A stretch of 64,000 nucleotides of DNA from Brenneria rubrifaciens (GCF_005484945.1 NZ_CP034035.1:2852001-2916000), one strand, 5' to 3'; shown: positions 46,844-58,278, counted from the stretch's first letter. Notes: generated by a model not told the origin, from the letters alone. Numbers and translations are program-made.

Positions 46844-47836
46844 TTAAATTTCCCAGTCGTGATTATAACGTTTGGGTTTGAATTGGATGACATCCCCTTT
46901 TTGCAAACCATGCAGACTCAAATCGTCTTTTGCCACTTCCGCTTCGATCAGTTCTTGCTCATCGCCAAGTTTCAGCGACAGGCGGGTCAACGCGCCAAGC
47001 GGACGAATATCCCGAACCACCACGGGCTGGTAGCCTTCCTGAGCCTGGGTGGACAAAGCCACCTCATGCGGACGGAACAGAATGGTTTTATCACCTTGCG
47101 CGATCCTCAAGCGGTTGCTGTCGCCCAAAAAGTGATAAACAAACTCCGTTGCCGGCCGGTTATAGACATCATCCGGGGAACCAATCTGCTCAATCACGCC
47201 TTTGTTCATCAGCACAATGCGATCGGCGACTTCCATTGCTTCTTCCTGATCGTGCGTGACGAAAACCGATGTCAGATTGATATTTTCATGCAGTTGGGAT
47301 AACCAGCGGCGCAACTCTTTACGCACTTTGGCGTCCAGCGCGCCGAATGGCTCATCCAACAGCAAAATGCTCGGTTCGACAATCAACGCGCGAGCCAGCG
47401 CGATGCGCTGCCGCTGTCCGCCTGAAAGCTGTTCAGGATAGCGATCCGCCAGCCAATCCAACTGTACCAAATTCAGTAACTCATGAACTTTCCGTTCGAT
47501 TTCCCGCTTTGAGGGGCGAATGCGCTTCGGTTTCATCCGCAGACCAAACGCCACGTTGTCGAACACGGTCATATGCCGGAACAGCGCATAATGCTGGAAA
47601 ACAAAGCCGACATTCCGCTTGCGCACATCGTGAACGGAGACATCCTCACCGTGGAAGATAATGCTGCCGCTGTCCGGCTGTTCCAGACCGGCGATAATCC
47701 GCAGCAAGGTGGTTTTACCACACCCGGACGGCCCGAGCAGCGCCACCAGTTCACCGCTTTGAATAGCAAGATTGATTTCGTTCAAGGCACGAAACTGACC
47801 AAATTGTTTATTAATATTGCGGATCTCAATGCTCAT
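46844..47836 (-). CDS. cysA: Sulfate/thiosulfate importer ATPase CysA
   Basis: 330 residues, shorter than E. coli CysA (365) but complete. Walker [10 protein letters not shown] near 35, signature LSGGQRQ near 134, Walker B ILLLDEP near 154, H-loop FVTHDQEE, and a C-terminal TOBE-like domain that ends differently from the E. coli protein. It overlaps cysW by 11 bp. Last gene of the sbp-cysT-cysW-cysA operon. Confidence 0.93.
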   Translation of the reverse strand: MSIEIRNINKQFGQFRALNEINLAIQSGELVALLGPSGCGKTTLLRIIAGLEQPDSGSIIFHGEDVSVHDVRKRNVGFVFQHYALFRHMTVFDNVAFGLRMKPKRIRPSKREIERKVHELLNLVQLDWLADRYPEQLSGGQRQRIALARALIVEPSILLLDEPFGALDAKVRKELRRWLSQLHENINLTSVFVTHDQEEAMEVADRIVLMNKGVIEQIGSPDDVYNRPATEFVYHFLGDSNRLRIAQGDKTILFRPHEVALSTQAQEGYQPVVVRDIRPLGALTRLSLKLGDEQELIEAEVAKDDLSLHGLQKGDVIQFKPKRYNHDWEI

Positions 47837-48707
47837 TTTTGGTCAACTCCTGTTGTTTCTGCATTTGCTTCGTCAACCTGCTTTCGCTCCACTGACGTAA
47901 CAGCAACACCACCAGCGACATGACCAGCAGCAGAATGGCGACGCTGAAAGCGGCGACGATGTTGTATTCGTTATAAAGAATTTCAATGTGCAGCGGTAGC
48001 GTGTTGGTCAAGCCGCGAATATGGCCGGAGATCACCGAAACGGCCCCGAACTCGCCCATCGCTCTGGCGGTACACAGCACCACGCCGTAAATCAGCGCCC
48101 ACTTCACATTCGGCAACGTAATGTGCCAGAACATCTGCCAACCATTAGCGCCCAGTAGCCTCGCCGCCTCTTCTTCCTGTGAGCCTTGCTGCTCCATCAG
48201 CGGGATCAGTTCACGCGCAACATAAGGCAACGTCACGAAAATGGTCGCCAGTACAATGCCCGGCACCGCATAAACGATTTCCAGATTATGGGCGGTCAGA
48301 AACGGGTAGAGCTTGCTTTGCGCGCCGAACAGCAGCACATAGACCAGCCCGGCCACCACCGGTGAAACGGAGAATGGCAGGTCGATCAGCGCCAGCAGCA
48401 GGCTCTTGCCGCGAAATTCAAATTTGGTCACGCACCATGCGGTCGCCAAACCGAAAACCATGTTCAACGGGACGGAAATCACCGTTGCCAGCAAGGTCAG
48501 TTTCAGCGCCGAAACCGCATCCGGTTCAGAGATAGCGTCCCAAAGAGCCCCCACGCCGTTATCCAGCCCCTGAGTCACCACCATCAGCAGCGGCAGCACC
48601 AAAATCAGGAAAAACACGCCCCACGCCAACGACACCAAAACATAGTAGCTGACAGGATTTTTTCTGGATTTCGGCGCACGGGTCTGAGCGGAAATAATCT
48701 GTTCCAT
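47826..48707 (-). CDS. cysW: Sulfate/thiosulfate ABC permease CysW
   Basis: 293 residues with six predicted membrane spans and the EAA loop ([31 protein letters not shown] region near 174-205) that docks on the ATPase. It forms the membrane channel with CysT. It starts 11 bp after cysT. Confidence 0.93.
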   Translation of the reverse strand: MEQIISAQTRAPKSRKNPVSYYVLVSLAWGVFFLILVLPLLMVVTQGLDNGVGALWDAISEPDAVSALKLTLLATVISVPLNMVFGLATAWCVTKFEFRGKSLLLALIDLPFSVSPVVAGLVYVLLFGAQSKLYPFLTAHNLEIVYAVPGIVLATIFVTLPYVARELIPLMEQQGSQEEEAARLLGANGWQMFWHITLPNVKWALIYGVVLCTARAMGEFGAVSVISGHIRGLTNTLPLHIEILYNEYNIVAAFSVAILLLVMSLVVLLLRQWSESRLTKQMQKQQELTKNEH

Positions 48708-48718
48708 GGCGGCCTGCC

Positions 48719-49531
48719 TTACAGTTTCGGTTGAATGCGGCGCTGCAACACATTAATCAGCAGCAGCATAATGAAAGAAACCAGCAGCATAAATACGCCA
48801 ATCCCGGTGGCCCCTTTATAGTCGTACTGGTCGAGTTTAGAGACGATCAGCAGCGGCAGAATTTCCGTTTTAAACGGAATATTGCCGGCAATGAATACCA
48901 CAGAGCCGTATTCTCCCACGCCGCGTGCAAAAGCCAGCGCAAAACCCGTCAACCAGGCCGGCAGCAGCGTGGGAATCAAAACATGTCGAAATATCTGTAG
49001 CGGCCGCGCGCCCAGACAGGCGGCCGCCTCTTCGATTTCTTTCGGAATATCCGCCAGTACCGGTTGCAGTGTGCGGACGACAAACGGCAGCGTGACGAAA
49101 ATCAACGCCAGCGTAATGCCGATGCCGGTATAGGCAATTTTGAATGGAAACAGAGAACCAATCAGGCCGTTCGGCGCATAGAGCGCCGTTAATGCAATCC
49201 CCGCGACCGCCGTCGGCAGCGCAAATGGCATATCGATCATCGCATCGATGACCTTACGGCCGGGAAAGGTGTAACGAACCAATACCCACGCCAGTAACGT
49301 CCCTAAAATACCGTTGATCAAGGCGGCGGCCAGCGCCGTACCAAATGAGAGCTTGAGGGAAAAAAGCACCTGCCGGCTGGTAATGAGTTCCCAAAACTGC
49401 GCCAGCGTCAGTTGGCTGGCATAAAGAAACATACCGGCTAACGGAATCAGGACAATCAGCCCTAAATAACTCAGGCTGAAACCCAGCGTTAAGCCGAAAC
49501 CGGGGATGACCGGGGAGCTACGTTGTGACAT
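48719..49531 (-). CDS. cysT: Sulfate/thiosulfate ABC permease CysT (CysU)
   Basis: 270 residues with several membrane spans and the EAA loop ([21 protein letters not shown] near 166). It is the partner of CysW. It lies 113 bp after the binding-protein gene and belongs to the same operon. Confidence 0.93.
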   Translation of the reverse strand: MSQRSSPVIPGFGLTLGFSLSYLGLIVLIPLAGMFLYASQLTLAQFWELITSRQVLFSLKLSFGTALAAALINGILGTLLAWVLVRYTFPGRKVIDAMIDMPFALPTAVAGIALTALYAPNGLIGSLFPFKIAYTGIGITLALIFVTLPFVVRTLQPVLADIPKEIEEAAACLGARPLQIFRHVLIPTLLPAWLTGFALAFARGVGEYGSVVFIAGNIPFKTEILPLLIVSKLDQYDYKGATGIGVFMLLVSFIMLLLINVLQRRIQPKL

Positions 49532-49644
49532 ACAGTGCCTTTAATAGTCATACTCGATGATTCCGGCAAATCAAATCCTTGCCGACGAATCAAAGCCGCT
49601 GCAAAACACAGCGGCTTACCAACATCAGAAATCCGTCTCGTTGC

Positions 49645-50658
49645 TTACTTATTAATTTCCTGGAAGATCTTATCGAACACGCCGCCATCATTGAAGAATT
49701 TGTCCTGCGCGGCTTTCCAGCCGCCGAAATCTTTATCGATAGTCACCAGATTCACCGGCGCGAACTGACCTTTAAATTCCTCGGCGATTTTGGCGTTACG
49801 TGGACGATAGAAGTTTTTACCGATGATGCGCTGCGCCTCATCGCTATAGAGGTATTGCAGATAAGCTTCCGCCTGTTTCCGCGTTCCCTTGCGCTCAACC
49901 ACTTTATCGACCACGGCGACAGGCGGCTCCGCCAGAATCGACAAGGATGGCGTGACAATCTCAAGCTGATCGCCGCCCTGCTCTTTCAGGGAAAGGTACG
50001 CCTCGTTCTCCCAGGCCAGCAGGACATCGCCGAGCTGACGCTGCACAAAGCTGATCGTCGAGCCGCGGGCGCCGGTATCCAGAACAGGGGCGTTACGGTA
50101 GAGATCGGTCACAAACTTCAGCGCCGTTTCATCGTTGCCGCCGGGTTGCGCTTTGGCATAAGCCCAGGCAGCCAGGAAATTCCAGCGCGCCCCGCCGGAC
50201 GTTTTCGGGTTCGGCGTAATGACCTCAACGCCGGGCTTCACCAGATCGCCCCAGTCTTTGATTTGTTTCGGATTGCCCTTTCTCACCAGAAACACAATGG
50301 TGGAGGTATAAGGCGTGCTGTTATCCGGCAGGCGAGTCTGCCATTTGGGATCGATAATTTGTTGATTCAGATTGAGCGCATCAATATCTCCGGCCAGCGC
50401 CAACGTGACGACATCAGCCTGTAAGCCGTCGATAACGGAACGCGCCTGCTTACCTGAACCGCCGTGAGAATTCTTGATAGAAATATCTTCGCCCGTCGTC
50501 GCTTTCCAATGCTTAATAAAAGCCGCGTTATATTGTTGATATAATTCGCGAGTAGGATCGTAAGACACGTTTAATAATTCAGTCGCAGCCGTTGCCGCGC
50601 CAGAAAATAGCAGTGCTGCCGTAGCGACAGATAGCCCCAGACGACGTATTGACATCAT
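49645..50658 (-). CDS. sbp: Periplasmic sulfate-binding protein (Sbp type)
   Basis: 337 residues from ATG 50658; GTG 50664 and ATG 50655 are alternatives, but the AGGGAG site fits 50658 or 50655. A signal peptide (about 1-25) ends at a TATA cleavage site. The mature protein reads [18 protein letters not shown], then [10 protein letters not shown] and [22 protein letters not shown]. These are closer to E. coli Sbp than to CysP. It binds sulfate for the CysTWA channel. In E. coli sbp is not linked to cysTWA, so this is a different gene arrangement. Confidence 0.9.
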   Translation of the reverse strand: MMSIRRLGLSVATAALLFSGAATAATELLNVSYDPTRELYQQYNAAFIKHWKATTGEDISIKNSHGGSGKQARSVIDGLQADVVTLALAGDIDALNLNQQIIDPKWQTRLPDNSTPYTSTIVFLVRKGNPKQIKDWGDLVKPGVEVITPNPKTSGGARWNFLAAWAYAKAQPGGNDETALKFVTDLYRNAPVLDTGARGSTISFVQRQLGDVLLAWENEAYLSLKEQGGDQLEIVTPSLSILAEPPVAVVDKVVERKGTRKQAEAYLQYLYSDEAQRIIGKNFYRPRNAKIAEEFKGQFAPVNLVTIDKDFGGWKAAQDKFFNDGGVFDKIFQEINK

Positions 50659-50858
50659 TATCACTCCCTAACATTTGAAATGTATCTACCCGACTAAACC
50701 GCCGCTCTTATTCGTTATCGTGACTGACGGTATCGGGTCCGATGAATTTGAAAATAACGACGGATGCTACTGGTCTACGCGGTTTACCAACACAGCCATC
50801 AGGCTGATAGTCAGGGAGTGACAATAGAGGATATGGGAAAGTGGCAAAAATATTGTTT

Positions 50859-50880
50859 CGCGATAATTTATGCTATCGCG
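50859..50880. other. Perfect palindrome between sbp and the cdaR remnant
   Basis: CGCGATA-ATTTATGC-TATCGCG is a 7-bp inverted repeat flanked by similar AT-rich arms (ATATTGTT on one side, TATATTGT on the other). It lies upstream of sbp and just after the stop of the cdaR fragment. It may be an operator or a leftover terminator. Confidence 0.4.
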
Positions 50881-50914
50881 TTATATTGTTAATGGTTATG
50901 TAATAGTTTTCAGT

Positions 50915-51190
50915 CTAAGTAAATAAGTCTTCTTCATTCAGTCGCAACGCGACATACGGCAACAAGCGATCGTCGAAATTTCCCAGATCCAGCCCGGTGA
51001 GTTCGGAAATACGTTTAAGCCGGTAGTCCAGAGTATTAAGGTAAATAAACAGGGTGTTAGCTGTCGCGCCGGGATGAACGTTGTTGCGAAACCAGGCGCC
51101 CACGTCCGGCGCAACAAACCCTTGCCATTCATTCGCCTGCCCATCGCCGCGCAAACTATCCAGCGATAGCGGCAGCATAACGTCACGCGG
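50915..51190 (-). pseudogene. cdaR: 3' remnant of cdaR (sugar diacid regulator)
   Basis: Only about the last 90-100 residues of the 385-residue CdaR protein remain (MLPLSLDSLRGDGQANE, then WFRNNVHPGATANTLFIYLN and YRLKRISELTGLDLGNFDDR). This is the C-terminal helix-turn-helix region. It lies directly after degP on the same strand, the position of intact cdaR in E. coli. The 5' three quarters are missing. The remnant marks a deletion or rearrangement point next to the sulfate operon. Confidence 0.8.
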
Positions 51191-51304
51191 CGCGCCGAAC
51201 ATTGTACAAATGACCAAAGAATGACGGATTCGTTTGAATCTGGGGAGAACTCACAAGTCGTGGGTAAGAAGCCGGGTACAAACGTACCCGGCATCAGAAA
51301 GGCG

Positions 51305-52738
51305 TTACTGTGCCAAGAGATAGATATTGCTCTCGCCACGCCGGATATGCAGCGCCAGCACCGCCGGTTTGCGGTCCAAAATTTTACGCAGCTCACCGAT
51401 ATTTTGCACCGGCTGTTGGTTTACGCCCAGAATGACGTCGTCCTTTTTCAGACCAATTTTCGCGGCGGCCGTGCCTGCCTTGACGTTATCAACCTTGACG
51501 CCTTTCTGACCGTTCAGCTCGGTATTGCTTAATTCGGCGCCTTCAATACCTGAATAGAGATTACCGGAGGCCACCTGGGTCTGACTGCTTTGTTGGAGCG
51601 TCACCTCGACCGTCACCGGTTTGCCGTCGCGCAACAATCCCAACGACAGCTTGCTGCCGACGGGCATTGAGCCGACCTGCGCCCGCAATGCAGCGAAACT
51701 GCTGATGGCTTTGCCGTTTAACGAGACGATCACGTCGCCTGCTTTAATACCGGCTTCAGCCGCCGCGGACTTGGGCCGAACCTGACTGACAAAGGCGCCG
51801 CGCTGTGCGTCCACTTTCATCGCCTCCGCCAGTTCGGAATTCAGCTCCGTCCCGGTAATCCCCAGTTCGCCGCGTTTCACCTCACCAAATTCAACCATCT
51901 GTGCGACCAGACTTTTCACCATATTGCTGGGGATCGCGAAACCGATACCGATATTTCCGCCCTCCGGCGCCAGAATAGCCGTATTCAGGCCAATTAATTC
52001 ACCGTTGAGATTCACCAGCGCACCACCGGAATTTCCCCGGTTGATCGCCGCATCGGTCTGAATAAAGTTTTCATAGTTTTCAATATTCAGTCCGCTGCGT
52101 CCCAGCGCGGAAACGATGCCTGAGGTGGCCGTTTCTCCCAATCCATAAGGGTTACCGATCGCCACGGTATAATCGCCGACGCGTAGCTGATCCGAGTCGG
52201 CCAGTTTAATGGCTGTCAGGTTTTTAAAATCTTTCAACTGCACCAGCGCAATATCCGAACGCGGATCTTTACCGATGACCTTGGCGTCATATTTACGGCC
52301 ATCGCTGAGTCTAATCTGAATTTTGTCCGCGTCTTCCACTACATGGCTATTGGTCACTACATAGCCTTTTTCCGCGTTGATCACCACCCCCGCGCCCAAC
52401 ACCTGGAAATTCTGCTGTCTGGGGGGCTGTCCTTCATCATTGCCGCCTCCTTGACACATCGGTGATTCCAGGAAAGGGGAACCTTCCTGACAAAACGGAG
52501 AATTCTCGTCAAAGAAAGGCTGAAGCTGCTGAGGGATTCCCGCTTTATCGACATTGGTATGACCTTCCACATAGATACTGACGACCGAAGGCATCACGTT
52601 TTCCAGCATGGGAGCAAGACTGGGCAATTGTCCGCTGGATGACGAAACCGACTCTGCGGCATTCGCGGCGGCGACCGGCCCCATTGCCATCGCCAGGCTT
52701 AAGGTTAGCGCACTTAGAACCAATGATTTTCTTTTCAT
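51305..52738 (-). CDS. degP: Periplasmic serine protease/chaperone DegP (HtrA)
   Basis: 477 residues from ATG 52738; the frame is open to 52792 but the signal peptide MKRKSLVLSALTLSLAMAMG sets the start. It degrades or refolds misfolded envelope proteins. The catalytic triad is His in TNSHVVEDAD, Asp in DPRSDIALVQ and Ser in RGNSGGALVN. A Q-loop with a cysteine pair (FCQEGSPFLESPMCQ) and two PDZ domains (about 285-370 and 395-477) follow. A possible sigma-E promoter lies upstream. Confidence 0.97.
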   Translation of the reverse strand: MKRKSLVLSALTLSLAMAMGPVAAANAAESVSSSSGQLPSLAPMLENVMPSVVSIYVEGHTNVDKAGIPQQLQPFFDENSPFCQEGSPFLESPMCQGGGNDEGQPPRQQNFQVLGAGVVINAEKGYVVTNSHVVEDADKIQIRLSDGRKYDAKVIGKDPRSDIALVQLKDFKNLTAIKLADSDQLRVGDYTVAIGNPYGLGETATSGIVSALGRSGLNIENYENFIQTDAAINRGNSGGALVNLNGELIGLNTAILAPEGGNIGIGFAIPSNMVKSLVAQMVEFGEVKRGELGITGTELNSELAEAMKVDAQRGAFVSQVRPKSAAAEAGIKAGDVIVSLNGKAISSFAALRAQVGSMPVGSKLSLGLLRDGKPVTVEVTLQQSSQTQVASGNLYSGIEGAELSNTELNGQKGVKVDNVKAGTAAAKIGLKKDDVILGVNQQPVQNIGELRKILDRKPAVLALHIRRGESNIYLLAQ

Positions 52739-52883
52739 AGGGATATTCTCATAATTAATCAACCTGCGAGTCTTACGGCCTTTTATACCCAATCACTCTC
52801 AACGCGCAGGGAGACGGCAAACGAATGCGGTCGATATACCTGCCGCTTGAACGACAACGGATACATGCAGCGGTCGTGCTGTA

Positions 52884-52911
52884 TGAGATTAAAGATGAAC
52901 TCACAAAGTTC
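52884..52911 (-). promoter_or_regulatory. Possible sigma-E promoter of degP
   Basis: On the minus strand GAACTT (52911-52906), a 17-bp spacer and TCTCA (52888-52884). The -35 is good; the -10 and spacing are imperfect. E. coli degP has a sigma-E promoter. The leader would be about 140 nt. Confidence 0.4.
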
Positions 52912-52966
52912 ATCCAGTGAAGACGAGAAGCGTAAGAAAATATTGAACCTCTTTACAAAAAAGCGC

Positions 52967-54475
52967 TTATTCCGCCGCCATCAATTTCCGATACTCATCA
53001 TAAGCATATAAATCGGTCATGCCGCTGATATAGTCCTGAATCAAACGGGCGCGATAGTAATACTCGCGGATTTCCCGTTCTTTGTCCGGTAATGCTTGCA
53101 GTTTTTCCACCGCTTCACCGTAAGCCAGACAATGTTTTCTGGATAATTTATGGTACAGCCGGGTTTCGATAGGATAATGTTTGTGGCGATCTTCTTTGAC
53201 CAGCAGGCTGAAATCCCGATATGACATCTCAAGCAGCGGACTGTAGATATCCAATAACCCACGGATAACCCGATATCCCTGTAGTTCAAGCTGTTCCACT
53301 TCGTGGTGATTAAAAACGTGCTTCAGCGCAACATTTTTAAATATTTTCAACAGGCGATTCTGCGGGCTGTCATCTTCCAGCAGAGCATGGTTAAACGACC
53401 CGGCGTAGATAGCCGGCAAATTATCGATAAAGCGTTGCGACGCGTGCGGCACCATTCTGGCCACGGTGTTCACCCGCAGATGCATAAAAAACTGATCGTT
53501 CATACCGCGCCAGGGTCGACGCTCACGCCCTTCATATGCTCTGCCAACGGTTTTGGCGAACAGATCCCCGGCTCGTACCCCTCCCCATGCGTCACGCAGA
53601 CGATCATGGAGTTGTTCTACGGTGAGAATGTCTTTTTCCACTGCATCTTCCAAATCGGCGATACAGTATGAGATATCGTCCGCCGCCTCCATAATGTAGG
53701 TGAGCGGATAGCGGTGAAACTCCCCCATGGATAATTCGTCGCGCAACCGGGTGACGAAAGCCTCTTCAGCCAGGTAATAACCCGGTTTTTTCATCAGATA
53801 ACTATATTCGGCAGGAATTTTGTCGCGCCAGTATGCCGGACGGGTATATTTCAATATGCAGCCGACCTGACCATAGGTCAGGTTGAGCTTGAGTAAGGTA
53901 TGCACCATGCGGATAGCCTGCGCATTGCCTTCAAAAGAGCTTAAGTCCTGACGAATTCTGCCGCGTAATTCATTTAATCCGTCATCCTGCATGCGCAAGA
54001 AACCGACCCGGCACCGATCTTCAGGGGCGGCGTCCTCGCCAAGATAGGTCATGTCCATTAACTGTCCGAACCAGTTATTAATCGCGGACTCGCCAAAATG
54101 TCCAAAGGGCGGATTGCCGATGTCATGCATCAGACACGCCATTTCCACCATACTTTCAAACGGGGTTTCCCTGTTTTCCAATCCCAGTTCTTTAAGCCGG
54201 TTGCCTTCATTCAGACGATGCAGAATGTCTTTGGCGATGTAGCGCCCCACCTGTTGAACTTCCATAGAGTGTGTCAGACGCGAGCGCACGGCGGCATTGC
54301 GCTCCAGCGGGAAAACCTGTGTTTTTTGCTGTAGACGACGGATAGCGGCGGAATTGACGATACGTCCGCGATCGCTTTCAAACTGACGAACGACGGCATA
54401 GTCATCCTCGGGCACGATCTCTGCGCTGAAAGGCCGTTGGAAACTTATCTTTTTCGCAAAATCGATATCTGACAT
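52967..54475 (-). CDS. dgt: Deoxyguanosinetriphosphate triphosphohydrolase
   Basis: 502 residues from ATG 54475, supported by GGAGA upstream; an earlier ATG at 54487 is possible. It splits dGTP to deoxyguanosine and triphosphate. HD-domain residues are visible in [10 protein letters not shown] near 65 and [18 protein letters not shown] near 111. Full length. It is divergent from mtn and upstream of degP in the E. coli order. Confidence 0.95.
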   Translation of the reverse strand: MSDIDFAKKISFQRPFSAEIVPEDDYAVVRQFESDRGRIVNSAAIRRLQQKTQVFPLERNAAVRSRLTHSMEVQQVGRYIAKDILHRLNEGNRLKELGLENRETPFESMVEMACLMHDIGNPPFGHFGESAINNWFGQLMDMTYLGEDAAPEDRCRVGFLRMQDDGLNELRGRIRQDLSSFEGNAQAIRMVHTLLKLNLTYGQVGCILKYTRPAYWRDKIPAEYSYLMKKPGYYLAEEAFVTRLRDELSMGEFHRYPLTYIMEAADDISYCIADLEDAVEKDILTVEQLHDRLRDAWGGVRAGDLFAKTVGRAYEGRERRPWRGMNDQFFMHLRVNTVARMVPHASQRFIDNLPAIYAGSFNHALLEDDSPQNRLLKIFKNVALKHVFNHHEVEQLELQGYRVIRGLLDIYSPLLEMSYRDFSLLVKEDRHKHYPIETRLYHKLSRKHCLAYGEAVEKLQALPDKEREIREYYYRARLIQDYISGMTDLYAYDEYRKLMAAE

Positions 54476-54594
54476 ATGATTCTCCATGTTATCCCGCTAA
54501 CGTCAGTTCACTCGCTCCATTTACCCCTGCCAGCCATGATAGACTAGTCGGCGCTATACTCATGCCATTTATAACAAATTTTGTGGGGATCTTT

Positions 54595-55293
54595 ATGAAA
54601 GTCGGCATTATCGGCGCCATGGAACAAGAAGTGACTCTGCTGCGCGATCGCATCGAAAACCGTCAAACCTTACAGCGCGCCGGATGTGAAATTTACAGCG
54701 GGCAGTTAAACGGCATTGATGTCGCATTACTGAAATCCGGGATTGGCAAAGTGTCTGCCGCGCTGGGAACCACATTGTTGCTGGAACACTGCCAGCCAGA
54801 CGCGGTAATTAACACCGGTTCCGCCGGCGGACTCTCCCCTACGCTGAAAGTGGGCGACATCGTGGTGTCCGATGAAGTTCGCTATCACGACGCCGATGTT
54901 ACCGCGTTTGGCTATGAGCCCGGTCAGATGGCTGGCTGCCCGGCGGCGTTCATCGCCGATGAGCGCTTGATTACGCTGGCTCAGGACGCCATTAATAAAT
55001 TGCAACTCAATGCCGTGCGCGGTCTGGTGATCAGCGGCGACGCCTTTATCAACGGCGCCGAACCGCTGGCGCGTATTCGCAACACCTTCCCTCAGGCTAT
55101 CGCCGTAGAAATGGAGGCGACCGCCGTGGCGCATGTTTGCCATCAGTTTGGTGTTCCCTTTGTTATCGTACGCGCCATTTCCGACATTGCCGATCAGGAA
55201 TCTCACCTGAACTTTGACGCGTTCCTGACCGTGGCCGCCGAACAATCGACCCGGATGGTGGAAACCATGTTACAGGCGCTGGCCAAGCGTTGA
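54595..55293 (+). CDS. mtn: 5'-methylthioadenosine/S-adenosylhomocysteine nucleosidase
   Basis: 232 residues from ATG 54595 ([13 protein letters not shown] start as in E. coli Pfs). It cleaves MTA and SAH, which recycles methionine and feeds autoinducer-2 synthesis. It shows GTAGG-type motif NTGSAGGL near 76, and [14 protein letters not shown] near 173 with the substrate-binding Met-Glu pair, then RAISDIAD near 193-200 with the catalytic Asp. Its stop overlaps the btuF start (TGATG). Confidence 0.96.
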   Translation: MKVGIIGAMEQEVTLLRDRIENRQTLQRAGCEIYSGQLNGIDVALLKSGIGKVSAALGTTLLLEHCQPDAVINTGSAGGLSPTLKVGDIVVSDEVRYHDADVTAFGYEPGQMAGCPAAFIADERLITLAQDAINKLQLNAVRGLVISGDAFINGAEPLARIRNTFPQAIAVEMEATAVAHVCHQFGVPFVIVRAISDIADQESHLNFDAFLTVAAEQSTRMVETMLQALAKR

Positions 55294-56123
55294 TGTTCAT
55301 GGCGTCAAGGAAGCGCTGTCTGCCGGGCCTGCTGTTTTTTTTGCTGTTGGCGGCGGCAAACGCCGCGCCCAAACGGGTGATCAGTCTGGCGCCGCATGCC
55401 ACGGAGTTCGCTTATGCGGCGGGAATGGGAGAACAACTGGTCGCGGTCAGCGCCTGGTCGGACTATCCGCCCGAAGCGAAAAAACTGGAACAGGTGGCTT
55501 CCTGGCAGGGAATCAATCTGGAACGGCTCCTGGCGCTCAAGCCCGACCTCATTCTGGCCTGGCGCGAAGGCAATCCGCAACGGCCGCTGGAACAACTGGC
55601 CAATTTTGGTATCCCGATCGTTTATCTTGACCCCAAAACGCTGGAAGATATTCCCGCCGCGCTGCAACAGTTGGCAAAATACAGCAACCATCCGGCCCAG
55701 GCGGAGAACGCCGCCGCCGAATTGCGTCGGAAAATAACCGATTTGCGGCGACGCTACGCCGGCAAGACATCCGCAGGCGAAACGCGTCCGCCGCAGGTCT
55801 TTATACAGTTTGGCTCCCAGCCGCTATTCACCTCCGGCAAAGACACGCTGCAAAGCCAGGTGGTGACGCTGTGCGGCGCGCGGAATATTTTCAGTGACAG
55901 CCCGGTGCCCTGGCCGCAGGTCAGCCGGGAACAAGTGTTAATACGCGCGCCGCAGGTCATTATCATCAGTGGTTCAGCGGTCGCGGTCGCCAATACGCGA
56001 GACTTCTGGCGACCTCAGCTCGATATTCCGATTATCGCGGTTAATGAAGACTGGTTTAATCGCAGCGGGCCACGTTTATTGCTCGCGGCGCAGCAAATCT
56101 GCCAGCAGTTATCCCGCCGTTAA
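55293..56123 (+). CDS. btuF: Vitamin B12-binding periplasmic protein BtuF
   Basis: 276 residues from ATG 55293 (55299 is also possible), coupled to mtn. A signal peptide ends at ANAAPKR. It delivers cobalamin to BtuCD. The class III binding-protein fold has [17 protein letters not shown] near 30-46, [14 protein letters not shown] near 84 and [14 protein letters not shown] near 247. Normal length. btuC and btuD are not nearby. Confidence 0.94.
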   Translation: MFMASRKRCLPGLLFFLLLAAANAAPKRVISLAPHATEFAYAAGMGEQLVAVSAWSDYPPEAKKLEQVASWQGINLERLLALKPDLILAWREGNPQRPLEQLANFGIPIVYLDPKTLEDIPAALQQLAKYSNHPAQAENAAAELRRKITDLRRRYAGKTSAGETRPPQVFIQFGSQPLFTSGKDTLQSQVVTLCGARNIFSDSPVPWPQVSREQVLIRAPQVIIISGSAVAVANTRDFWRPQLDIPIIAVNEDWFNRSGPRLLLAAQQICQQLSRR

Positions 56124-56156
56124 GCCCCCACTCGCTTCACTATTCACGACACAAAT

Positions 56157-56195
56157 AAAAAACCCGTGCCGCTGTTCAGACGACACGGGTTTTTA
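56157..56195. terminator. Bidirectional terminator between btuF and erpA
   Basis: AACCCGTG ... CACGGGTT stem (56161-56168 / 56184-56191), with an A-run before and a T-run after. It terminates both convergent genes. Confidence 0.88.
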
Positions 56196-56207
56196 TTGTT
56201 GGTTTTA

Positions 56208-56552
56208 TCAGATACTGAAAGAAGAACCACAGCCGCAGGTGGTTTTCGCGTTCGGGTTGGTTACGACGAAACGCGACCCTTCCAACCCTTCCGTGTAATC
56301 GACCGAACCACCGACCAGATATTGCAGGCTCATCGGGTCCACCACCAGCGCGACCCCTTGCTTTTCAATGGTCATGTCGCCTTCATTGATTTGATCGTCG
56401 AAGGTAAAACCGTATTGAAAGCCGCTGCAACCGCCACCAGTAATATAAACCCGAAGTTTCAGCTCTGGATTGTCTTCATCCGCAATCAGGTTTTTCACCT
56501 TGTTTGCGGCCGCATCGGTAAACTGTAATGGCAATGCTATATCGTCGCTCAT
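56208..56552 (-). CDS. erpA: Iron-sulfur cluster insertion protein ErpA
   Basis: 114 residues. An A-type carrier that passes [4Fe-4S] clusters to isoprenoid and other enzymes. The three ligand cysteines are in [11 protein letters not shown] and CGCGSSF at the C-terminus. In E. coli clcA and yadS flank it; both are absent here. Confidence 0.97.
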   Translation of the reverse strand: MSDDIALPLQFTDAAANKVKNLIADEDNPELKLRVYITGGGCSGFQYGFTFDDQINEGDMTIEKQGVALVVDPMSLQYLVGGSVDYTEGLEGSRFVVTNPNAKTTCGCGSSFSI

Positions 56553-56750
56553 CTTCTTTTACTCCCAACTCAGGGTCTTCATACACCCAATCATACGCTT
56601 ATTATCCGGCAGTAGACTACAACGTTCAAGGTTTGACGTCTTTTGTTGAATTCATCGCCGCCGTGGGACATTCGCAAAGATTTCATAACCGCGGCCAGTT
56701 GATTAGAATAGCCCGACTTTCCATGATAAAAGCAACGTCAGGACTACTTA

Positions 56751-58031
56751 ATGAACAAATCTGAAAGTCTGTATGCTGCGGCACAGCAACTCATTCCAGG
56801 CGGCGTCAACTCGCCGGTGCGCGCATTTAATGGCGTGGGCGGCGTTCCTCTGTTTATCGAACGGGCTGACGGCGCCTATCTTTATGACGCCGACGGTCAA
56901 TCCTATATTGATTACGTGGGCTCCTGGGGGCCAATGGTGCTGGGGCATAACCATCCGGCGATCCGTCAGGCGGTGATCACCGCCGCGGAGCGGGGTTTGA
57001 GCTTTGGCGCACCGACTGAAATGGAAGTACAGATGGCCCGGCTGGTGACCTCGCTGGTGCCGAGTATGGATATGGTACGCATGGTCAACTCCGGTACAGA
57101 AGCCACCATGAGCGCCATCCGCCTGGCCCGCGGCTATACCGGACGCGATAAAATCATCAAGTTTGAAGGCTGTTACCACGGCCACGCAGACTGCCTGCTG
57201 GTCAAAGCCGGTTCCGGCGCCCTGACGCTGGGGCAACCCAACTCTCCCGGCGTTCCCGCGGACTTTGCCCGTCATACGCTGACCTGCATCTATAACGATC
57301 TGGCATCCGTTCGCGCCGCATTTGAGCAATACCCGCAAGAGATCGCCGCGATTATTGTCGAGCCGGTGGCAGGGAATATGAACTGTGTTCCGCCGTTGCC
57401 GGCGTTCTTGCCCGGCTTACGCACCCTGTGCGATGAGTTCGGCGCGCTGTTGATTATTGACGAAGTCATGACCGGATTTCGTGTGGCGCTGGCGGGCGCG
57501 CAGGCTCACTATGGCGTGCGGCCTGATTTGACCTGTCTGGGTAAAATTATCGGCGGCGGTATGCCTGTCGGCGCATTCGGCGGCCGGCGTGAAGTGATGC
57601 TGGCGCTCGCCCCGACCGGCCCGGTTTATCAGGCGGGTACGCTCTCCGGCAACCCGATTGCGATGGCCGCAGGCTTCGCCTGCCTGACGGAAGTCGCCAA
57701 ACCGGGCGTTCACCAAAAACTCACCGCACTGACAGCGCAACTGAGCGCCGGTCTGCTGGCCGCGGCCCAGGCGGAAAATATCCCGCTGGTGATAAATCAG
57801 GCCGGCGGCATGTTTGGTCTGTTCTTTACCGATGCCCACAGCGTGACCTGCTATCAGGATGTGATGCAGTGCGATGTGGCGCGTTTCAAACGTTTCTTCC
57901 ACATGATGCTGGAAGAAGGGGTCTATCTGGCGCCGTCCGCCTTTGAAGCCGGGTTTATGTCGCTGGCTCATCGCGAGCAGGATATTGAACGCACCATCGC
58001 GGCGGCCCAACGCTGCTTTGCACGGTTGTAA
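56751..58031 (+). CDS. hemL: Glutamate-1-semialdehyde 2,1-aminomutase
   Basis: 426 residues. A PLP enzyme making 5-aminolevulinate for heme. It shows [18 protein letters not shown] near 50-67 and the PLP lysine in [17 protein letters not shown] near 262-278. Full length. It lies between erpA and the GST gene. Confidence 0.97.
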   Translation: MNKSESLYAAAQQLIPGGVNSPVRAFNGVGGVPLFIERADGAYLYDADGQSYIDYVGSWGPMVLGHNHPAIRQAVITAAERGLSFGAPTEMEVQMARLVTSLVPSMDMVRMVNSGTEATMSAIRLARGYTGRDKIIKFEGCYHGHADCLLVKAGSGALTLGQPNSPGVPADFARHTLTCIYNDLASVRAAFEQYPQEIAAIIVEPVAGNMNCVPPLPAFLPGLRTLCDEFGALLIIDEVMTGFRVALAGAQAHYGVRPDLTCLGKIIGGGMPVGAFGGRREVMLALAPTGPVYQAGTLSGNPIAMAAGFACLTEVAKPGVHQKLTALTAQLSAGLLAAAQAENIPLVINQAGGMFGLFFTDAHSVTCYQDVMQCDVARFKRFFHMMLEEGVYLAPSAFEAGFMSLAHREQDIERTIAAAQRCFARL

Positions 58032-58132
58032 GCCGCGCGGATTTCTGCTCTTTTTGCCAACGGCGTCACGTCCCTGACCCCGTTGGCAACCTTAAAATCT
58101 CGCCTTTCATTCCAGCCATTATCTTAACTATC

Positions 58133-58158
58133 GCCGGTAAGCACTGCCGCTTACCGGC
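58133..58158 (+). terminator. Hairpin downstream of hemL
   Basis: A perfect 10-bp stem (GCCGGTAAGC / GCTTACCGGC, loop ACTGCC) lies about 100 bp after hemL. A second inverted repeat (TTGCCAACG ... CGTTGGCAA, 58054-58089) precedes it. Neither has a long T-run, so one or both may be weak or Rho-assisted terminators. Confidence 0.5.
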
Positions 58159-58278
58159 AAAGCGCGTGCGTTTTGCCCCATTTCGCCGGTCGCCTCAAAA
58201 TGATTTCCATTAAGGTATAGCTACGTGCGCCAAGCTGAGCTATGAATAAGTTCAATTCCCTGAAAGAGTGAAAAATCC

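Noticed and set aside
49579..50424. 281-codon plus-strand frame opposite sbp
   Set aside because: It lies wholly within the sulfate-binding protein gene, which is well recognised on the minus strand.
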